Source of the DNA: CAWDMC01 sp963803295
GTDB taxonomy: Bacteria; Acidobacteriota; Terriglobia; UBA7540
Assembly (NCBI GenBank): GCA_963803295.1
Contig: CAWDMC010000028.1
Location: forward strand, 310,001 to 374,000
Reading direction: 5' to 3'
DNA length: 64,000 nucleotides
The notes under the pieces were generated by a model that worked only from the letters and a program-made list of their open reading frames with translations, was not told where the DNA came from and ran no database searches. Each line of letters starts with the position of its first letter. Position 1 is the first letter of the stretch. This document shows, piece after piece, positions 1 to 9,833 of the stretch. A program made the translations under genes and the position numbers.

Positions 1-880
1 AAGGTGTGGCGCAGGTCATGCCAGCGGTAGGACGCCCGCAGACTTGCAGACGCCAGCCAGTCGTTCTTCCATTCCCCCATGGGTCGAGAGAGGTCCACGG
101 CCCAAATGCGGGGGATACGCGAATGACCGCCGATCCCGATCTTGTGGTAAGGGAACACGTAGGAACCAGGACCGGCATCAGGAAAGTTGGAGAGCCACAT
201 CGTCAGGACCGCACAGGCACGCCGGGTAAACGGAATGCAGCGCCCCGTTCCCGCTTCCGTCTTGCGCTTAGGGACGATCACTTGCCCGCTCTGGATCACT
301 CCCTCGGCCCAGGCCACCCCAAATCTTGCCAGCGCAGCGCCTTGACTTCGCTCGCCCGCATTCCCGTATCACTAGACAGGCACAGTAAGGGAAGGATAGC
401 CGGAGAACGGCTTCCCTGGGCGGCTTTGAGGAGCTTTTCCTCGTCTTCTTGGCTCACCGCCTTGTCCACATCGTGGTTTTCATCAAGCCAGCTCACCTCC
501 TTCGCCATAACTTCATGCCAGACGCGGAACTTCTTGAGCACGCCACGCAGGGGTCCAATCTCGTAGTTGACGGTGCGGCCCGACACGCCGGCCGCAAGCC
601 GTTTCCTCTGATAGTCGGCGATGTCGCGGCCATCCAGGTCACAAACGAGTCGCTTGCCGAACTCGTCTGTCAGGTGTCCGACACATTGCCGGTATGTCTC
701 GAGACTGCTCTCGGCGATTCCAGTCTTGCCAGCAAGCCACTCCTTACCGGCCAGACCGATAAGCGGCGCCCGCTCACGCTTCGGGATGCGGTTGACATCA
801 AGCTCCAGCTCGCGCCGCCGAGCCTTCTCAGCCTCTCGCACCACAGTCTTTGAGCTTGTTTGGGCCGACTCCCGAACCAC
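1..880 (-). pseudogene. Tyrosine-recombinase integrase, frameshifted and cut by the window edge
   Basis: The N-terminal half reads from 880 down to about 320 and contains the SAM-like core-binding region followed by the start of the catalytic domain (SSDTGMRASEVKALRW, with the first catalytic Arg). Reading then has to change frame within TTTGGGGTGG near 315-325, after which it continues to the left edge and reaches RWHDLRHT, the HxxR box. The final Tyr lies outside the window. The frame break is either a disabling indel or a sequencing error. The gene runs toward the left edge and probably marks another mobile element. Confidence 0.85.
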
Positions 881-1024
881 CTACCCATTGAAACAAAACT
901 TGTACCACCAAAACGTCACCACGCCTGTAAAAGCTCATCGCTTTTTCTTCTTTCTCGTTGTGATTCGCCTGTTACGGCGTACTTCGCTTAGTTTTCTTTC
1001 TCGCTCTAGCTTCCCCTTCTTGTT

Positions 1025-1393
1025 TTACCAAGCCAGCGTGTGTTGGCGCTGTCCCCAGCGCGAGCAAGTTTCGGAGCAGAGGTTCTGATTCAAATGGCGG
1101 GCCAAGAAGTACGGAGCCCCGCAATCGGGCTTGTGGCATCTGCGGAGCCGATCGGCAGGACTGGAGAAAAGGACCAAAAGCAGAAAACGCCAAAGGTTGC
1201 CGGAGCCGTAAATCAGTCGCCCTTGGGAGTACGCCAGAAATTCTCCCTCTGGCATCTCCTGACCAGAGAACCATATAGCCTTGTCGAGTTCTAAGTTAGG
1301 CCAGGTGTCCCGCAACTTACGGAATTCCTCTTGAGCCTGTTCTTTGTTTGCCTCCTCTATGTCTGGCCGAAAGGGATGGACGTTGCGCGCCAA
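1025..1393 (-). CDS. Small zinc-ribbon protein, CGNR-like
   Basis: 122 residues. The C-terminal third has CHKPDCGAPYFLAR followed by NLCSETC, a four-cysteine pattern resembling the CGNR zinc finger of ABATE-type regulators. The N-terminal part is charged and not recognised. It lies about 145 bp upstream of the integrase on the same strand, so it may belong to the same element. It is shorter than usual ABATE/CGNR proteins, which carry a larger N-terminal domain. The zinc-binding call is from the cysteine spacing only; the function is unknown. Confidence 0.55.
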   Translation of the reverse strand: MARNVHPFRPDIEEANKEQAQEEFRKLRDTWPNLELDKAIWFSGQEMPEGEFLAYSQGRLIYGSGNLWRFLLLVLFSSPADRLRRCHKPDCGAPYFLARHLNQNLCSETCSRWGQRQHTLAW

Positions 1394-1818
1394 TCTTTCT
1401 GAAAAGCTGAGGGACCTCTCTGGCGCGGGTTCCCAGTGTTTGGGTGCGCCCTGGCGTCCGAGGTTTTCCCTTTAGACGCTTATAGGAGCTCGACTGCACG
1501 AGAAACCGCTTGGGAGCATCAGCGAGTTCTCGCAAGCGACCTGAAGTGTTGCGGCTGCTCACTACCGGCGCTAGGCGTACGTCCGCACAAGGCCAGACAG
1601 GATAAATTGGAAGATGGGAGGATGGGAGGAGAAAGCGCTGGCCGACCACGAGTGCGAGGCTTATAATCGCTTACACGAAAATCAGGTCGCCCGCAGCAAA
1701 TGGCGGCGGAGTGGATCAAGACTTAAGTCTAGAGCATAAAAGCGAACGCTGAGAAGTAGATCCGGAAGCGATCCTCGGATACACCGCCGGGCCGCTCCTC
1801 GTTTCCTCGGAAGCAGAA
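1394..1818. other. Intergenic, no gene recognised
   Basis: Divergent gap between the zinc-ribbon gene and the kdp sensor kinase. Only short unconvincing reading frames occur. It should contain the promoter of the kinase gene, but I cannot point to a clear -35/-10 pair. Confidence 0.4.
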
Positions 1819-3360
1819 ATGCATGGCTCCGTAAACTCGCGTATTGTTTCTGGACCAGGCTCGCCACACTCCGGAGTGGGAAAGGGAGACTGGCGACCCG
1901 CCTTCATTCTGGCAGGATACAGGGGTTTACTCCTGCGTCTGTTCCTCTCGCTCCTGCTGGCCGCCCTCACCACGGCGTTGTGTCGTCACTTCTTGCCGGT
2001 CAACGCCACCACCGCCGGATTCGCTTACCTGATCGGCGTTTTGGTTGTCGCCACTGCCTGGGGTCTCATCGAGGCGACCCTCACATCCGTCGTGGCGATG
2101 TTGTGCCTTAACTATTTTTTCCTCCCGCCGGTCGGGACGCTTACCGTGGCAGATCCGCAGAATTGGATCGCGCTTTTTGCTTTTTTGGCGACATCCATTA
2201 CCGCTAGCCAGCTTTCCGCCAGAGCCAAACGCCGCACCCGCGAAGCGCTTGACCGGCAGACAGAACTTGAGCGCCTCTACGCGCTTAGCCGGGCTGTGCT
2301 ACTGAGCGACATGCGTCAGCCTCTGGCCAAGCAGATCGCCCACTTCATTGCCCAGACATTTGAGCTGCCGGCTGTGCAGCTTTATGACCGGACCACTGGG
2401 GAGATCCATCGGGCAGGCCCGGAAGAGATGGCGGCCGTGGATGACAAGTTGAAGGAGGCTGCGACACAAGGTACGCAGTTTCAGGATGCTGCCACTCAAA
2501 CTACCGTTTCATCGGTGCGGCTCGGCGGTGAACCGATCGGCAGCATTGCCATCTGCGGCGCTTTGCCTTCTGACACAGCGCTGCAGGCGCTCGCTAATCT
2601 GGTCGCGATCGGCCTGGAACGGGTGCGAAGCCAGGAGGCCGCGAATCGTGCGGAAGCCGCTCGCCAGAGCCAGGAGCTCAAGTCCACCCTTCTCGACGCC
2701 ATCGCCCACGAATTCAAGACTCCCCTAACGTCGATCAAGGCCGCCTCAACGGCACTGCTCGCCAATCCCCCGCCGGCTTCCGCAGATCGGCAGGAGTTCC
2801 TCACGATTGTGGACGAGGAAGCCGACCGCCTCTCGCGCCTGGTCACGGAAGCCATCCAGATGGCGCGCATCGAGGGCAGTAAGCTTCAGGTGGAATGCGA
2901 ACTGCTTCCCCTGGAACCATTGATTTCAGGTGTGCTCCAGCAGATGAAGCCTCTAGTGGACGGGCATAACGTGGTGCTCGATCTGGCGTCAGGCCTGCCG
3001 CCAATCATGGCCGATCCCGAATTGATGCAGCTGGCCCTGCGCCAGGTGATCCGCAACGCCGTTAAGTACTCTCCACCTGAAGGCAAAGTGAAGATCAGTG
3101 CTTATCCAGCGGAACGAGGCGTTACGATCGCCGTCCAGGACGAGGGCTCTGGTATTCCTGAGGCCGAGCAGGCCAAAATCTTCGAACGATTCTACCGCAG
3201 CCCGCGCGACCGCGATCGGGTGACTGGCACAGGCATGGGGCTAACGATTGCGCGCGAGGTACTGCGGGCCCATGGCGGCGACATTTCACTCCACAGCGTG
3301 CCCGGAAAGGGATCGGAGTTCCTCTTCTTTCTGCCCCATAGCGAGGAGAAAACGACATGA
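1819..3360 (+). CDS. kdpD: Sensor histidine kinase equal to the C-terminal half of KdpD (DUF4118-HisKA-HATPase)
   Basis: 513 residues. About residues 30-130 form the four-helix DUF4118 membrane domain of KdpD. A GAF-like linker follows, then the H-box AIAHEFKTPLTS with His297 as phosphoacceptor, and the ATPase boxes RNAVKYSP (N), DEGSGIP (G1), FERFYRS (F) and GTGMGLTIA (G2). A normal KdpD of about 900 residues begins with a KdpD/Usp cytoplasmic sensor; here that part is absent and is encoded separately at 9834-12087. The stop overlaps the kdpE start (ATGA), so the pair is translationally coupled. Expected role: control of the Kdp K+ pump in response to K+ limitation or turgor. Confidence 0.9.
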   Translation: MHGSVNSRIVSGPGSPHSGVGKGDWRPAFILAGYRGLLLRLFLSLLLAALTTALCRHFLPVNATTAGFAYLIGVLVVATAWGLIEATLTSVVAMLCLNYFFLPPVGTLTVADPQNWIALFAFLATSITASQLSARAKRRTREALDRQTELERLYALSRAVLLSDMRQPLAKQIAHFIAQTFELPAVQLYDRTTGEIHRAGPEEMAAVDDKLKEAATQGTQFQDAATQTTVSSVRLGGEPIGSIAICGALPSDTALQALANLVAIGLERVRSQEAANRAEAARQSQELKSTLLDAIAHEFKTPLTSIKAASTALLANPPPASADRQEFLTIVDEEADRLSRLVTEAIQMARIEGSKLQVECELLPLEPLISGVLQQMKPLVDGHNVVLDLASGLPPIMADPELMQLALRQVIRNAVKYSPPEGKVKISAYPAERGVTIAVQDEGSGIPEAEQAKIFERFYRSPRDRDRVTGTGMGLTIAREVLRAHGGDISLHSVPGKGSEFLFFLPHSEEKTT

Positions 3361-4058
3361 GTGCCGGCCGGATTCTGGTGGTGGACGACGATCCGCAGAT
3401 CCGACGGGTGATGCGAACCAGCCTTACCGGTCACAGCTACGAAGTCACCGACGCCAGGGCAGGTGAAGAAGCTCTGGACCGGCTTCGACGCGACTCATTC
3501 GACCTCGTGCTGCTCGACATGAATATGCGCGGAATGGGAGGGCTAGAAACTTGCCGCGCAATTCGGGCCAACCACTCCAATCAGGATCTGGCCATTATCA
3601 TGTTGACCGTGCGCAACACGGAAAGGGACAAGGTTGACGCGCTCGACGCTGGAGCCGATGACTATGTCACCAAGCCGTTCAGCATGCCCGAGCTGCTGGC
3701 GCGCATCCGCGCCGCCCTGCGCCGCATCCCTGCCGGTCCGGAGGCCGGTCCGGAATCGGTAGCCCTGGGCGAGGTCGAGATTAATTTTGCCTCGCGCCAA
3801 GCCAGCGTCCGCGGCCACACGGTTCATCTGACTCCCAAGGAGTTCGATCTTCTTTCCTATCTCGTAGCGCATCCCAACCGCACTATTGCCCATCGTGAAC
3901 TGCTTCAGGCGATCTGGGGTCCCGACTACGGCGAAGAGCTTGAATACCTGCGCGTCTTTGTCAATCGCCTCCGCAAGAAGATCGAGCCTGATCCCACCCA
4001 TCCGCGTTTTCTGGTTACCGAAGCCTGGACCGGCTACCGTTTCTTTCTACCCGAATAG
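3357..4058 (+). CDS. kdpE: KdpE response regulator, OmpR/PhoB type
   Basis: 233 residues. The receiver domain starts ILVVDDDPQ, has the phosphoacceptor Asp54 in VLLDMNMRG and the conserved Lys in DDYVTKPF. The C-terminal winged helix (LTPKEFDLLSYLV, then LRVFVNRLRKKIEPDP, then GYRF) is the OmpR type. It overlaps the kinase gene by four bases, so KdpE is the obvious partner of that kinase and the likely activator of the downstream kdp genes. All key residues appear intact. Confidence 0.93.
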   Translation: MSAGRILVVDDDPQIRRVMRTSLTGHSYEVTDARAGEEALDRLRRDSFDLVLLDMNMRGMGGLETCRAIRANHSNQDLAIIMLTVRNTERDKVDALDAGADDYVTKPFSMPELLARIRAALRRIPAGPEAGPESVALGEVEINFASRQASVRGHTVHLTPKEFDLLSYLVAHPNRTIAHRELLQAIWGPDYGEELEYLRVFVNRLRKKIEPDPTHPRFLVTEAWTGYRFFLPE

Positions 4059-4145
4059 TCCTTCGCCTTTATACGAATTTTATGACGTGTTTATGCCTTG
4101 TTTATGCTCGCTGCGCTAGATTTGTTTTGCGCGGAGGGATGTAGC

Positions 4146-4697
4146 ATGAACCTAGTACAGTTCAGCGGAGAGTTACCCGGCCTCGAGTCTGCGGCGCCCG
4201 AACATCCCGAAGGCGCGCAGCTTACCGTCAACGTGATCTATACCAATCCAGGCGGAACCCTGGCGGCGCTTGAGGAAGCCGAAGCCTTGGCATCGGATCT
4301 CAATAGGCGAATCAGACTGTTGGCGGCGCACGTTGTTCCAATCAGATTTCCGGTAGATTCGCCTCCGGTATCCCGCTCGTTTCTCGAACGCCGTCTTCTC
4401 GACCTTGTCGCCCGGGGTATCCAAGGTTTGATAGAAACCAGCATCAGCCTTTATCTGTGCCGTAATGCCAGACTGGGGCTACGCCAGGCTCTAGCGCCGC
4501 GATCGCTGGTGATCGTCGGCTGTGCGCGGCGGTGGTGGCCCTGGAAGGAAGAGTCCTTGGCGCGAATGCTCCGCTCCGAAGGCCACCAGGTAGTTCTCGT
4601 CAATCCCAGGCATGGAGGCTTCAATGTTGGATCTCTTCTATCTCGTGATCGGCACCCTGTTCTTCATTCTCTGCTGGGCCTTCACCAAGGCCTGTGA
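4146..4697 (+). CDS. Unrecognised protein between kdpE and kdpF
   Basis: 183 residues from ATG 4146, preceded by a GGAGGG ribosome site; an upstream in-frame ATG at 4098 lacks one. The middle has an alternating strand/helix pattern (LNRRIRLLAAHVVPIRFPVDSPP, read in pieces) reminiscent of universal-stress-protein folds, but no diagnostic motif is present. The last about 75 bases overlap the start of the next small membrane gene in another frame. Its position inside the kdp locus suggests a role in K+ homeostasis, which is inference only. Confidence 0.6.
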   Translation: MNLVQFSGELPGLESAAPEHPEGAQLTVNVIYTNPGGTLAALEEAEALASDLNRRIRLLAAHVVPIRFPVDSPPVSRSFLERRLLDLVARGIQGLIETSISLYLCRNARLGLRQALAPRSLVIVGCARRWWPWKEESLARMLRSEGHQVVLVNPRHGGFNVGSLLSRDRHPVLHSLLGLHQGL

Positions 4698-4707
4698 CCG
4701 CTTGTAG
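4624..4707 (+). CDS. 27-residue membrane peptide preceding KdpF
   Basis: Starts MLDLFYLVIGTLFFI and ends AFTKACDRL, one hydrophobic helix with a basic cytoplasmic tail. GGAGG at 4614-4618 sits 5 bases before the ATG. It overlaps the 3' end of the preceding gene and lies 15 bp before kdpF, so it is very probably translated with the operon. The CDRL ending recalls small peptides seen next to kdpF in other bacteria (from memory). It may be a small accessory or assembly subunit of the Kdp complex. Confidence 0.65.
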   Translation: MLDLFYLVIGTLFFILCWAFTKACDRL

Positions 4708-4722
4708 GGAGGGCTTTTTCCC

Positions 4723-4806
4723 ATGGACTACATCATCGCTGGTATTGCCGCACTGTTCCTGTTCGGCTATCTCGTCTACGCGCTGTTGCGCCCGGAGCGG
4801 TTCTAA
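4723..4806 (+). CDS. kdpF: KdpF, small stabilising subunit of the K+-ATPase
   Basis: 27 residues, starting MDYIIAGIAALFLFGYLVYA and ending LLRPERF, the standard KdpF pattern of one membrane helix followed by a basic -RPERF tail. KdpF stabilises the KdpABC complex in the inner membrane. It lies directly before kdpA with a 10-bp gap that contains the kdpA ribosome site (AAGGAGG). Confidence 0.9.
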   Translation: MDYIIAGIAALFLFGYLVYALLRPERF

Positions 4807-4816
4807 GGAGGCTTCG

Positions 4817-6632
4817 ATGACCCCAAGTGGAGTCTTGTACATTGTCGTGTTCTTTCTTTTCTTATTGGCGCTCACCAAGCCCCTCGGCCTCTTTATGGCG
4901 AACCTTTTTGAGGGCAAGCGCACCTTTCTGCATCCTTTGCTGCGTCCCCTCGAGCGGCTCGTTTACCGCCTATGCGGGATTCGCGAAGATGCCGAGCAGC
5001 GCTGGACCCAGTATGCAGCGTCTGTTCTCGCCTTCAGTCTTGTCAGCTTCCTGTTCGTGTACGTTATCCAGCGGCTGCAGGGGTTTTTGCCTCTCAATCC
5101 CATGGGATTCAGCACTGGTCATGCCCCCGGAAACGCCACCGCTCTGACACCGGATCTCGCCTTCAATACGGCCGTGAGTTTCATGACCAACACCAACTGG
5201 CAGGGCTATGGGGGCGAGACGACGCTGAGCTACTTCGTCCAGATGCTGGCATTGACCACCCAGAACTTCGTTTCCGCCGCTGCCGGAATTGCGGTGGTGA
5301 TTGCACTCATTCGAGGCTTCGCCCGCAAGCAAGCGAATAGCATCGGCAACTTCTGGGTTGATCTCACGCGCGCCACGGTCTATGTGCTCCTACCCCTCGC
5401 CCTCGCGTTCGCCCTTTTCCTCTGTCTTCGGGGCGTCCCTCAAACCCTGAAGAGCTACCAGAGGGCAACCACGCTCGAGGGAGTGACGCAGACCATCGCG
5501 GTCGGACCGGTGGCATCCCAGGAGGCCATCAAGATGCTCGGCACCAACGGCGGCGGCTTTTTCAACACCAATTCAGCGCACCCCTTTGAGAACCCGACGC
5601 CTCTTACGAATTTCACCGAGACTCCTGGCCATCCTCATCATTTCATCCGGCCTCACCTACACCTTCGGCAAGATGGTGGGTGACACGCGTCAAGGCTGGG
5701 CGATATTTGCCGCCATGGCGGTCTTGTTCCTGGCAGGCGTCTTCATCTGTTATCCCGCCGAGCGCGCGGGCAATCCCATCTTGGCCCGATTAGGCGTCGA
5801 GACAGCGGCCACTCGGACCCAACCGGGCGGCAATATGGAAGGCAAGGAGGTTCGCTTTGGCCTCGCCAGTTCCGCCTTGTGGGCGACCGCCACCACCGAC
5901 GCCAGTAATGGCAGCGTGAATAGCATGCACGATAGCTACACGCCACTGGGCGGGCTGATCCCGATGTTCAACATGCAAACTGACGAGGTCATTTTCGGCG
6001 GGGTCGGGTCGGGCCTATACGGCATGCTGCTGTATGCCATCGTTGGGGTCTTCATTGCCGGACTTATGGTGGGCAGAACTCCCGAGTATCTGGGAAAGAA
6101 GATCGAGCAGAAGGAAGTCAAGATGGCCATGGTGGCCATCATTGTGACGGCCTTCTCCATCCTGGTGTTCACTGCGATCAGCGTGGTCGTCCCGCTGGCA
6201 AAGGGAGGGTACTGGAACCCAGGGGGGGCCGCAATCGCCAATTTTAACAACGCAGGTCCTCATGGCTTCAGTGAGGCCCTTTATGCGTTTTCGAGTGCTT
6301 CGGAGAACAACGGAAGCGCCTTTGCGGGGATCACCGTCAACACTCCCTGGTACGATCTCCTGCTTGGCCTGGCGATGCTGATTGGTCGCTTTGGATTCAT
6401 CCTCCCGACCCTCGCCATTGCCGGCAGCCTCGCAGCCAAGAAGAAGGTACCTACGACCAGCGGTACGCTCCCAACTCATGGCGCGCTTTTTGTGGGCCTC
6501 CTGGTGGGCGTCGTCGTCATCATTGGGGCCCTCACGTTCTTCCCGGCGCTCTCGCTCGGCCCTGTCGTCGAGCACTTCCTGATGCATGAGGGCAAACTCT
6601 TTTCAACCCTGCTATTTCCCATCTGGAGCTGA
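4817..6632 (+). pseudogene. kdpA: KdpA, K+-binding subunit, with one internal frameshift
   Basis: The two frames together give about 605 codons, the normal KdpA length. Frame 1 runs to about 5620 and covers the first two pore regions (TNTNWQGYGGE and NGGGFFNTNSAHPFENPTP). Frame 2 resumes at LLAILIISSGLTYTFGKM and covers the third and fourth (GGVGSGLYGM, ASENNGSAFAG). The break lies at GAGACTCCTGGCC (5618-5630), where one extra base replaces the expected NF(I/T)EMLAI reading. Everything else looks well conserved, so this is either a very recent loss or a base-calling error. KdpA forms the selectivity pore of the pump. Confidence 0.88.
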
Positions 6633-6638
6633 TTTCCT

Positions 6639-8756
6639 ATGGCTACAATCACGGCACCTCCCGTACGTGAAGATCCCGATACCGCGGCGCTGTTGCCGAA
6701 GAAGCTGGCGCGTGCCCGGCCGCTGTTTGACCCGCCCATCGTAAAGCGGGCCACTCGCGAGTCATTCGTGAAGTTGAATCCGGTAACCCTGCTCAAGAAC
6801 CCGGTGATGTTCGTGGTGGAAGTCGGGGCCGCGATCACCACGATCTTTCTGGTTCGCGACATTTTCGCCCACGCTTCGGGTGTCGGCTTCACCTTGCAGA
6901 TTGCGCTCTGGTTGTGGTTCACGGTCCTCTTTGCCAACTTTGCCGAGGCCATGGCGGAGGCGCGCGGTAAGGCCCAGGCGGATACGCTGCGCAAAACGAA
7001 GACCGACTCGCTGGCCCGGCGGGTTACCTCCGGAGCCAAGATCGAGATGGTGCCTGCTTCCAAGTTGCGCGCCGGCGACATCGTCATCTGTGAAGTCGGT
7101 GACATCATTCCAGGTGACGGCGAGGTGATCGAGGGAATCGCCACGGTGGACGAATCGGTCATCACCGGCGAGAGCGCTCCGGTCATTCGGGAATCGGGCG
7201 GGGATCGCAGCGCCGTCACCGGCGGGACCAAGGTGCTGTCAGACCAGATCCGCATCAAGATCACGTCGAACCCGGGCGAGACCTTCCTCGACCGCATGAT
7301 CGCGCTAGTGGAAGGCGCGGAGCGGCAGAAGACGCCCAACGAGATCGCTCTGAACATCCTGATTGCCGGCCTGACCCTGATCTTCTTGCTGGCAGTAGTG
7401 ACCCTGCAGCCCTTTTCGGCGTACGCCGTCAGCTCTACAGGCGCGGGCTCAATACCCAGCGTGGCCGTGCTGGTTTCCCTTCTGGTGTGCCTGATCCCCA
7501 CTACCATCGGCGGACTGCTTTCGGCCATCGGGATCGCCGGCATGGACCGGGTGATGCAGCACAATGTGCTGGCCATGAGCGGCAAGGCGGTGGAAGCTTC
7601 GGGCGACGTGAATACGCTGTTGCTCGATAAGACCGGCACTATCACTTTGGGCAACCGCCAGGCAGTGGAATTCATCACCGTTGATGGGGTGCAGGAGGCA
7701 GAACTGGCAGACGTGTCGCAACTGGCAAGTCTCGCCGACGAGACGCCAGAGGGCCGCTCGATTGTCGTGCTGGCCAAAGAGCGATACAACCTGAGGGGAC
7801 GGGAAGTTTCCCACCAGGAAGCCCATTTTGTACCCTTTTCCGCTTACACCCGCATGAGCGGAGTCGATCTGCACGGTCGCAGTTTGCGCAAAGGGTCCAC
7901 CGAAGCCATAACCCAGTTTGTCATAGAACGAGGCGGGCGGGTTCCGCCGAGCTTCACCGATCTGTCGGATCGGATCTCGCGTAGCGGAGGCACGCCTCTG
8001 GCCGTCGCCGACGGCGACCAAGTGCTGGGTGTCGTCCATCTGAAAGACATCGTGAAGGGCGGGATGCGCGACCGGCTCGAACAACTGCGGGCCATGGGCA
8101 TCCGGTCCGTGATGATCACGGGCGACAACCCACTGACGGCGGCCGCTATTGCCAACGAGGCTGGGGTCGATGATTTCCTGGCCCAAGCGACGCCCAAAGA
8201 CAAGATGGACTACATCAAGAAAGAGCAGGCGCTTGGCCGTCTCGTCGCCATGACCGGTGATGGCACTAACGACGCGCCCGCGCTGGCTCAGGCCGACGTC
8301 GGCGTGGCCATGAACACCGGTACCATGGCGGCGAAAGAGGCCGGCAACATGGTGGACCTCGACAGCAATCCCACCAAGCTGCTGGAAGTCGTGGCCATTG
8401 GCAAGCAATTGTTGATTACACGCGGCGCGCTTACTACGTTTTCCATCGCCAACGATGTAGCCAAGTACTTCGCCATTATCCCGGCGATGTTCATGGCGAC
8501 CTACCCGGCGCTCGCCTACCTGAACATCATGCGCCTGCACTCGCCGCAGAGCGCCGTCCTGGCAGCAGTGATCTTCAATGCTTTGATTATCATTGCGCTG
8601 GTGCCGCTGGCCTTGCGTGGGGTGAAGTACCGCCCGGTGGGAGCGGCCAGCCTGCTGCGTCGCAACTTGATGATTTACGGAGTCGGCGGCATTATCGCGC
8701 CGTTCCCGGGAATCTGGCTGATTGACCGGTTGCTGGCCGTGTTGCATCTGGCGTGA
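6639..8756 (+). CDS. kdpB: KdpB, catalytic P-type ATPase subunit of the K+ pump
   Basis: 705 residues, the family length. It has the TGES actuator motif (ITGESAPV), the phosphorylation loop DKTGTITLGNRQ with the Asp near residue 330, the nucleotide-binding KGS box (LRKGSTEAI), MITGDNPLTA and the hinge motif TGDGTNDAPALAQADVG. Membrane helices sit near residues 45-90, 230-285 and at the C-terminus. It follows kdpA by 6 bp. KdpB hydrolyses ATP to drive K+ uptake through KdpA. No damage is seen. Confidence 0.96.
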   Translation: MATITAPPVREDPDTAALLPKKLARARPLFDPPIVKRATRESFVKLNPVTLLKNPVMFVVEVGAAITTIFLVRDIFAHASGVGFTLQIALWLWFTVLFANFAEAMAEARGKAQADTLRKTKTDSLARRVTSGAKIEMVPASKLRAGDIVICEVGDIIPGDGEVIEGIATVDESVITGESAPVIRESGGDRSAVTGGTKVLSDQIRIKITSNPGETFLDRMIALVEGAERQKTPNEIALNILIAGLTLIFLLAVVTLQPFSAYAVSSTGAGSIPSVAVLVSLLVCLIPTTIGGLLSAIGIAGMDRVMQHNVLAMSGKAVEASGDVNTLLLDKTGTITLGNRQAVEFITVDGVQEAELADVSQLASLADETPEGRSIVVLAKERYNLRGREVSHQEAHFVPFSAYTRMSGVDLHGRSLRKGSTEAITQFVIERGGRVPPSFTDLSDRISRSGGTPLAVADGDQVLGVVHLKDIVKGGMRDRLEQLRAMGIRSVMITGDNPLTAAAIANEAGVDDFLAQATPKDKMDYIKKEQALGRLVAMTGDGTNDAPALAQADVGVAMNTGTMAAKEAGNMVDLDSNPTKLLEVVAIGKQLLITRGALTTFSIANDVAKYFAIIPAMFMATYPALAYLNIMRLHSPQSAVLAAVIFNALIIIALVPLALRGVKYRPVGAASLLRRNLMIYGVGGIIAPFPGIWLIDRLLAVLHLA

Positions 8757-8827
8757 CGTCACGACGGGTTGCCGCGCTACAGCGTCAAGATGGCAGCCTA
8801 GAGGCTGCCTCTACAGGAGAAGATCTG

Positions 8828-9427
8828 ATGTGGAAACAGTTCGGACCCGCGTTCAAAATAACCCTCTTGATGACGGTCCTGACCGGCCTCGCTTATCCTT
8901 TGCTGGTGACAGGGCTTAGCCAGGTGTTCTTCTCCAATGCTGCCAACGGCAGCTTGGTCAGAGTCAACGGCCAGATTGTGGGATCTGCCCTGATTGGCCA
9001 GAACTTCAGCAAGCCCGGCTACTTTCACCCGCGTCCTTCCGCCACCGGCAGCGATGGCTACGACGCGTCGGCCTCGGCAGGTTCGAACCTCGGGCCTACG
9101 AGTCAGAAGCTGATGGATCGCGTCAAGGCTTCCGTGGAGCAGTTCCGCAAGGAAAATCCGGACTATGCGGGGCCGATCCCGGCGGACATGGTCACAACTT
9201 CTGGCAGCGGTCTCGACCCTGATATCAGTCAGGCTTCAGCGGAAGCGCAAGCGCCGAGAGTGGCCAAGGCCCGTGGGGTCTCCCTCGACCAGATTCAGCA
9301 GGTGATCAACGCGCGAGCAAAGGGTCGAATCTTGGGCTTCCTGGGTGAACCCCGGGTGAACGTCCTCGAGGTGAACCTGGATCTGGATCAGCGGCTTCCC
9401 GGCAAGTCTGCCGAAGTCAAAAGATAG
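8828..9427 (+). CDS. kdpC: KdpC, accessory subunit of the K+ pump
   Basis: 199 residues from ATG 8828, which follows ACAGGAGAAGATCTG; longer in-frame starts upstream lack a ribosome site and overlap kdpB. One N-terminal membrane helix (ITLLMTVLTGLAYPLLVTG) is followed by the periplasmic domain with GSALIGQNFSKPGYFHPRPS, SNLGPTS and the C-terminal VNVLEVNLDLD segment, all typical of KdpC. It lies about 70 bp after kdpB in the same operon. Confidence 0.94.
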   Translation: MWKQFGPAFKITLLMTVLTGLAYPLLVTGLSQVFFSNAANGSLVRVNGQIVGSALIGQNFSKPGYFHPRPSATGSDGYDASASAGSNLGPTSQKLMDRVKASVEQFRKENPDYAGPIPADMVTTSGSGLDPDISQASAEAQAPRVAKARGVSLDQIQQVINARAKGRILGFLGEPRVNVLEVNLDLDQRLPGKSAEVKR

Positions 9428-9527
9428 CGCCTTCAACGCAGCGGAACGCTAGCGTCGAGGCAAGCGCGGCCTGCACCTGGGTAGAGGCACCCGGCCTGCG
9501 GGATACCGGGCGAGGAACCACTTCTCC

Positions 9528-9827
9528 GTGAACCCATTGACCCTTTTCGGGTTATTCGCCGTTTCCATGATGCTTATCTGCTACGCGCTGGAGAACCGCA
9601 GCCCGTGGTTTATTTTCGCCTTTAGTGTACCTTGCGCCTTGGGCTCAGCCTACGGATTTCTCCAAGGGGCTTGGCCGTTCGGATTGGTCGAGGCTGTCTG
9701 GTCCGCAGACGCTTTTGGCGGACACGCCGGGCATCGTGACGTTCTCCTCTTAGCCGTTTCCTGCTATCGTCCGCCGCGGACTTTATCTTTTCCCCTACTT
9801 TTCGTCATAATGGCGTCAGGAGGGTGA
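9528..9827 (+). CDS. Small membrane protein of the kdp locus, probably frameshifted near its end
   Basis: GTG start; the first about 60 residues have two hydrophobic stretches around ENRSPWFIFAF and YGFLQGAWPFGLVEAVWSA. I recall small proteins ending in VEAxWSxxAxRRW beside kdp or other transport genes. Here, after VWSA near 9708, the frame gives an unrelated tail, whereas another frame reads RRFWRTRRAS-stop, the expected ending. A small deletion near 9705-9712 would explain this. The function is unknown; the position suggests a K+-related role. Confidence 0.55.
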   Translation: MNPLTLFGLFAVSMMLICYALENRSPWFIFAFSVPCALGSAYGFLQGAWPFGLVEAVWSADAFGGHAGHRDVLLLAVSCYRPPRTLSFPLLFVIMASGG

Positions 9828-9833
9828 ACTTCC

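Noticed and set aside
6476..8762. Two 437-codon minus-strand frames opposite kdpB
   Set aside because: Shadows of the well-conserved kdpB gene on the plus strand, caused by high-GC codon structure.
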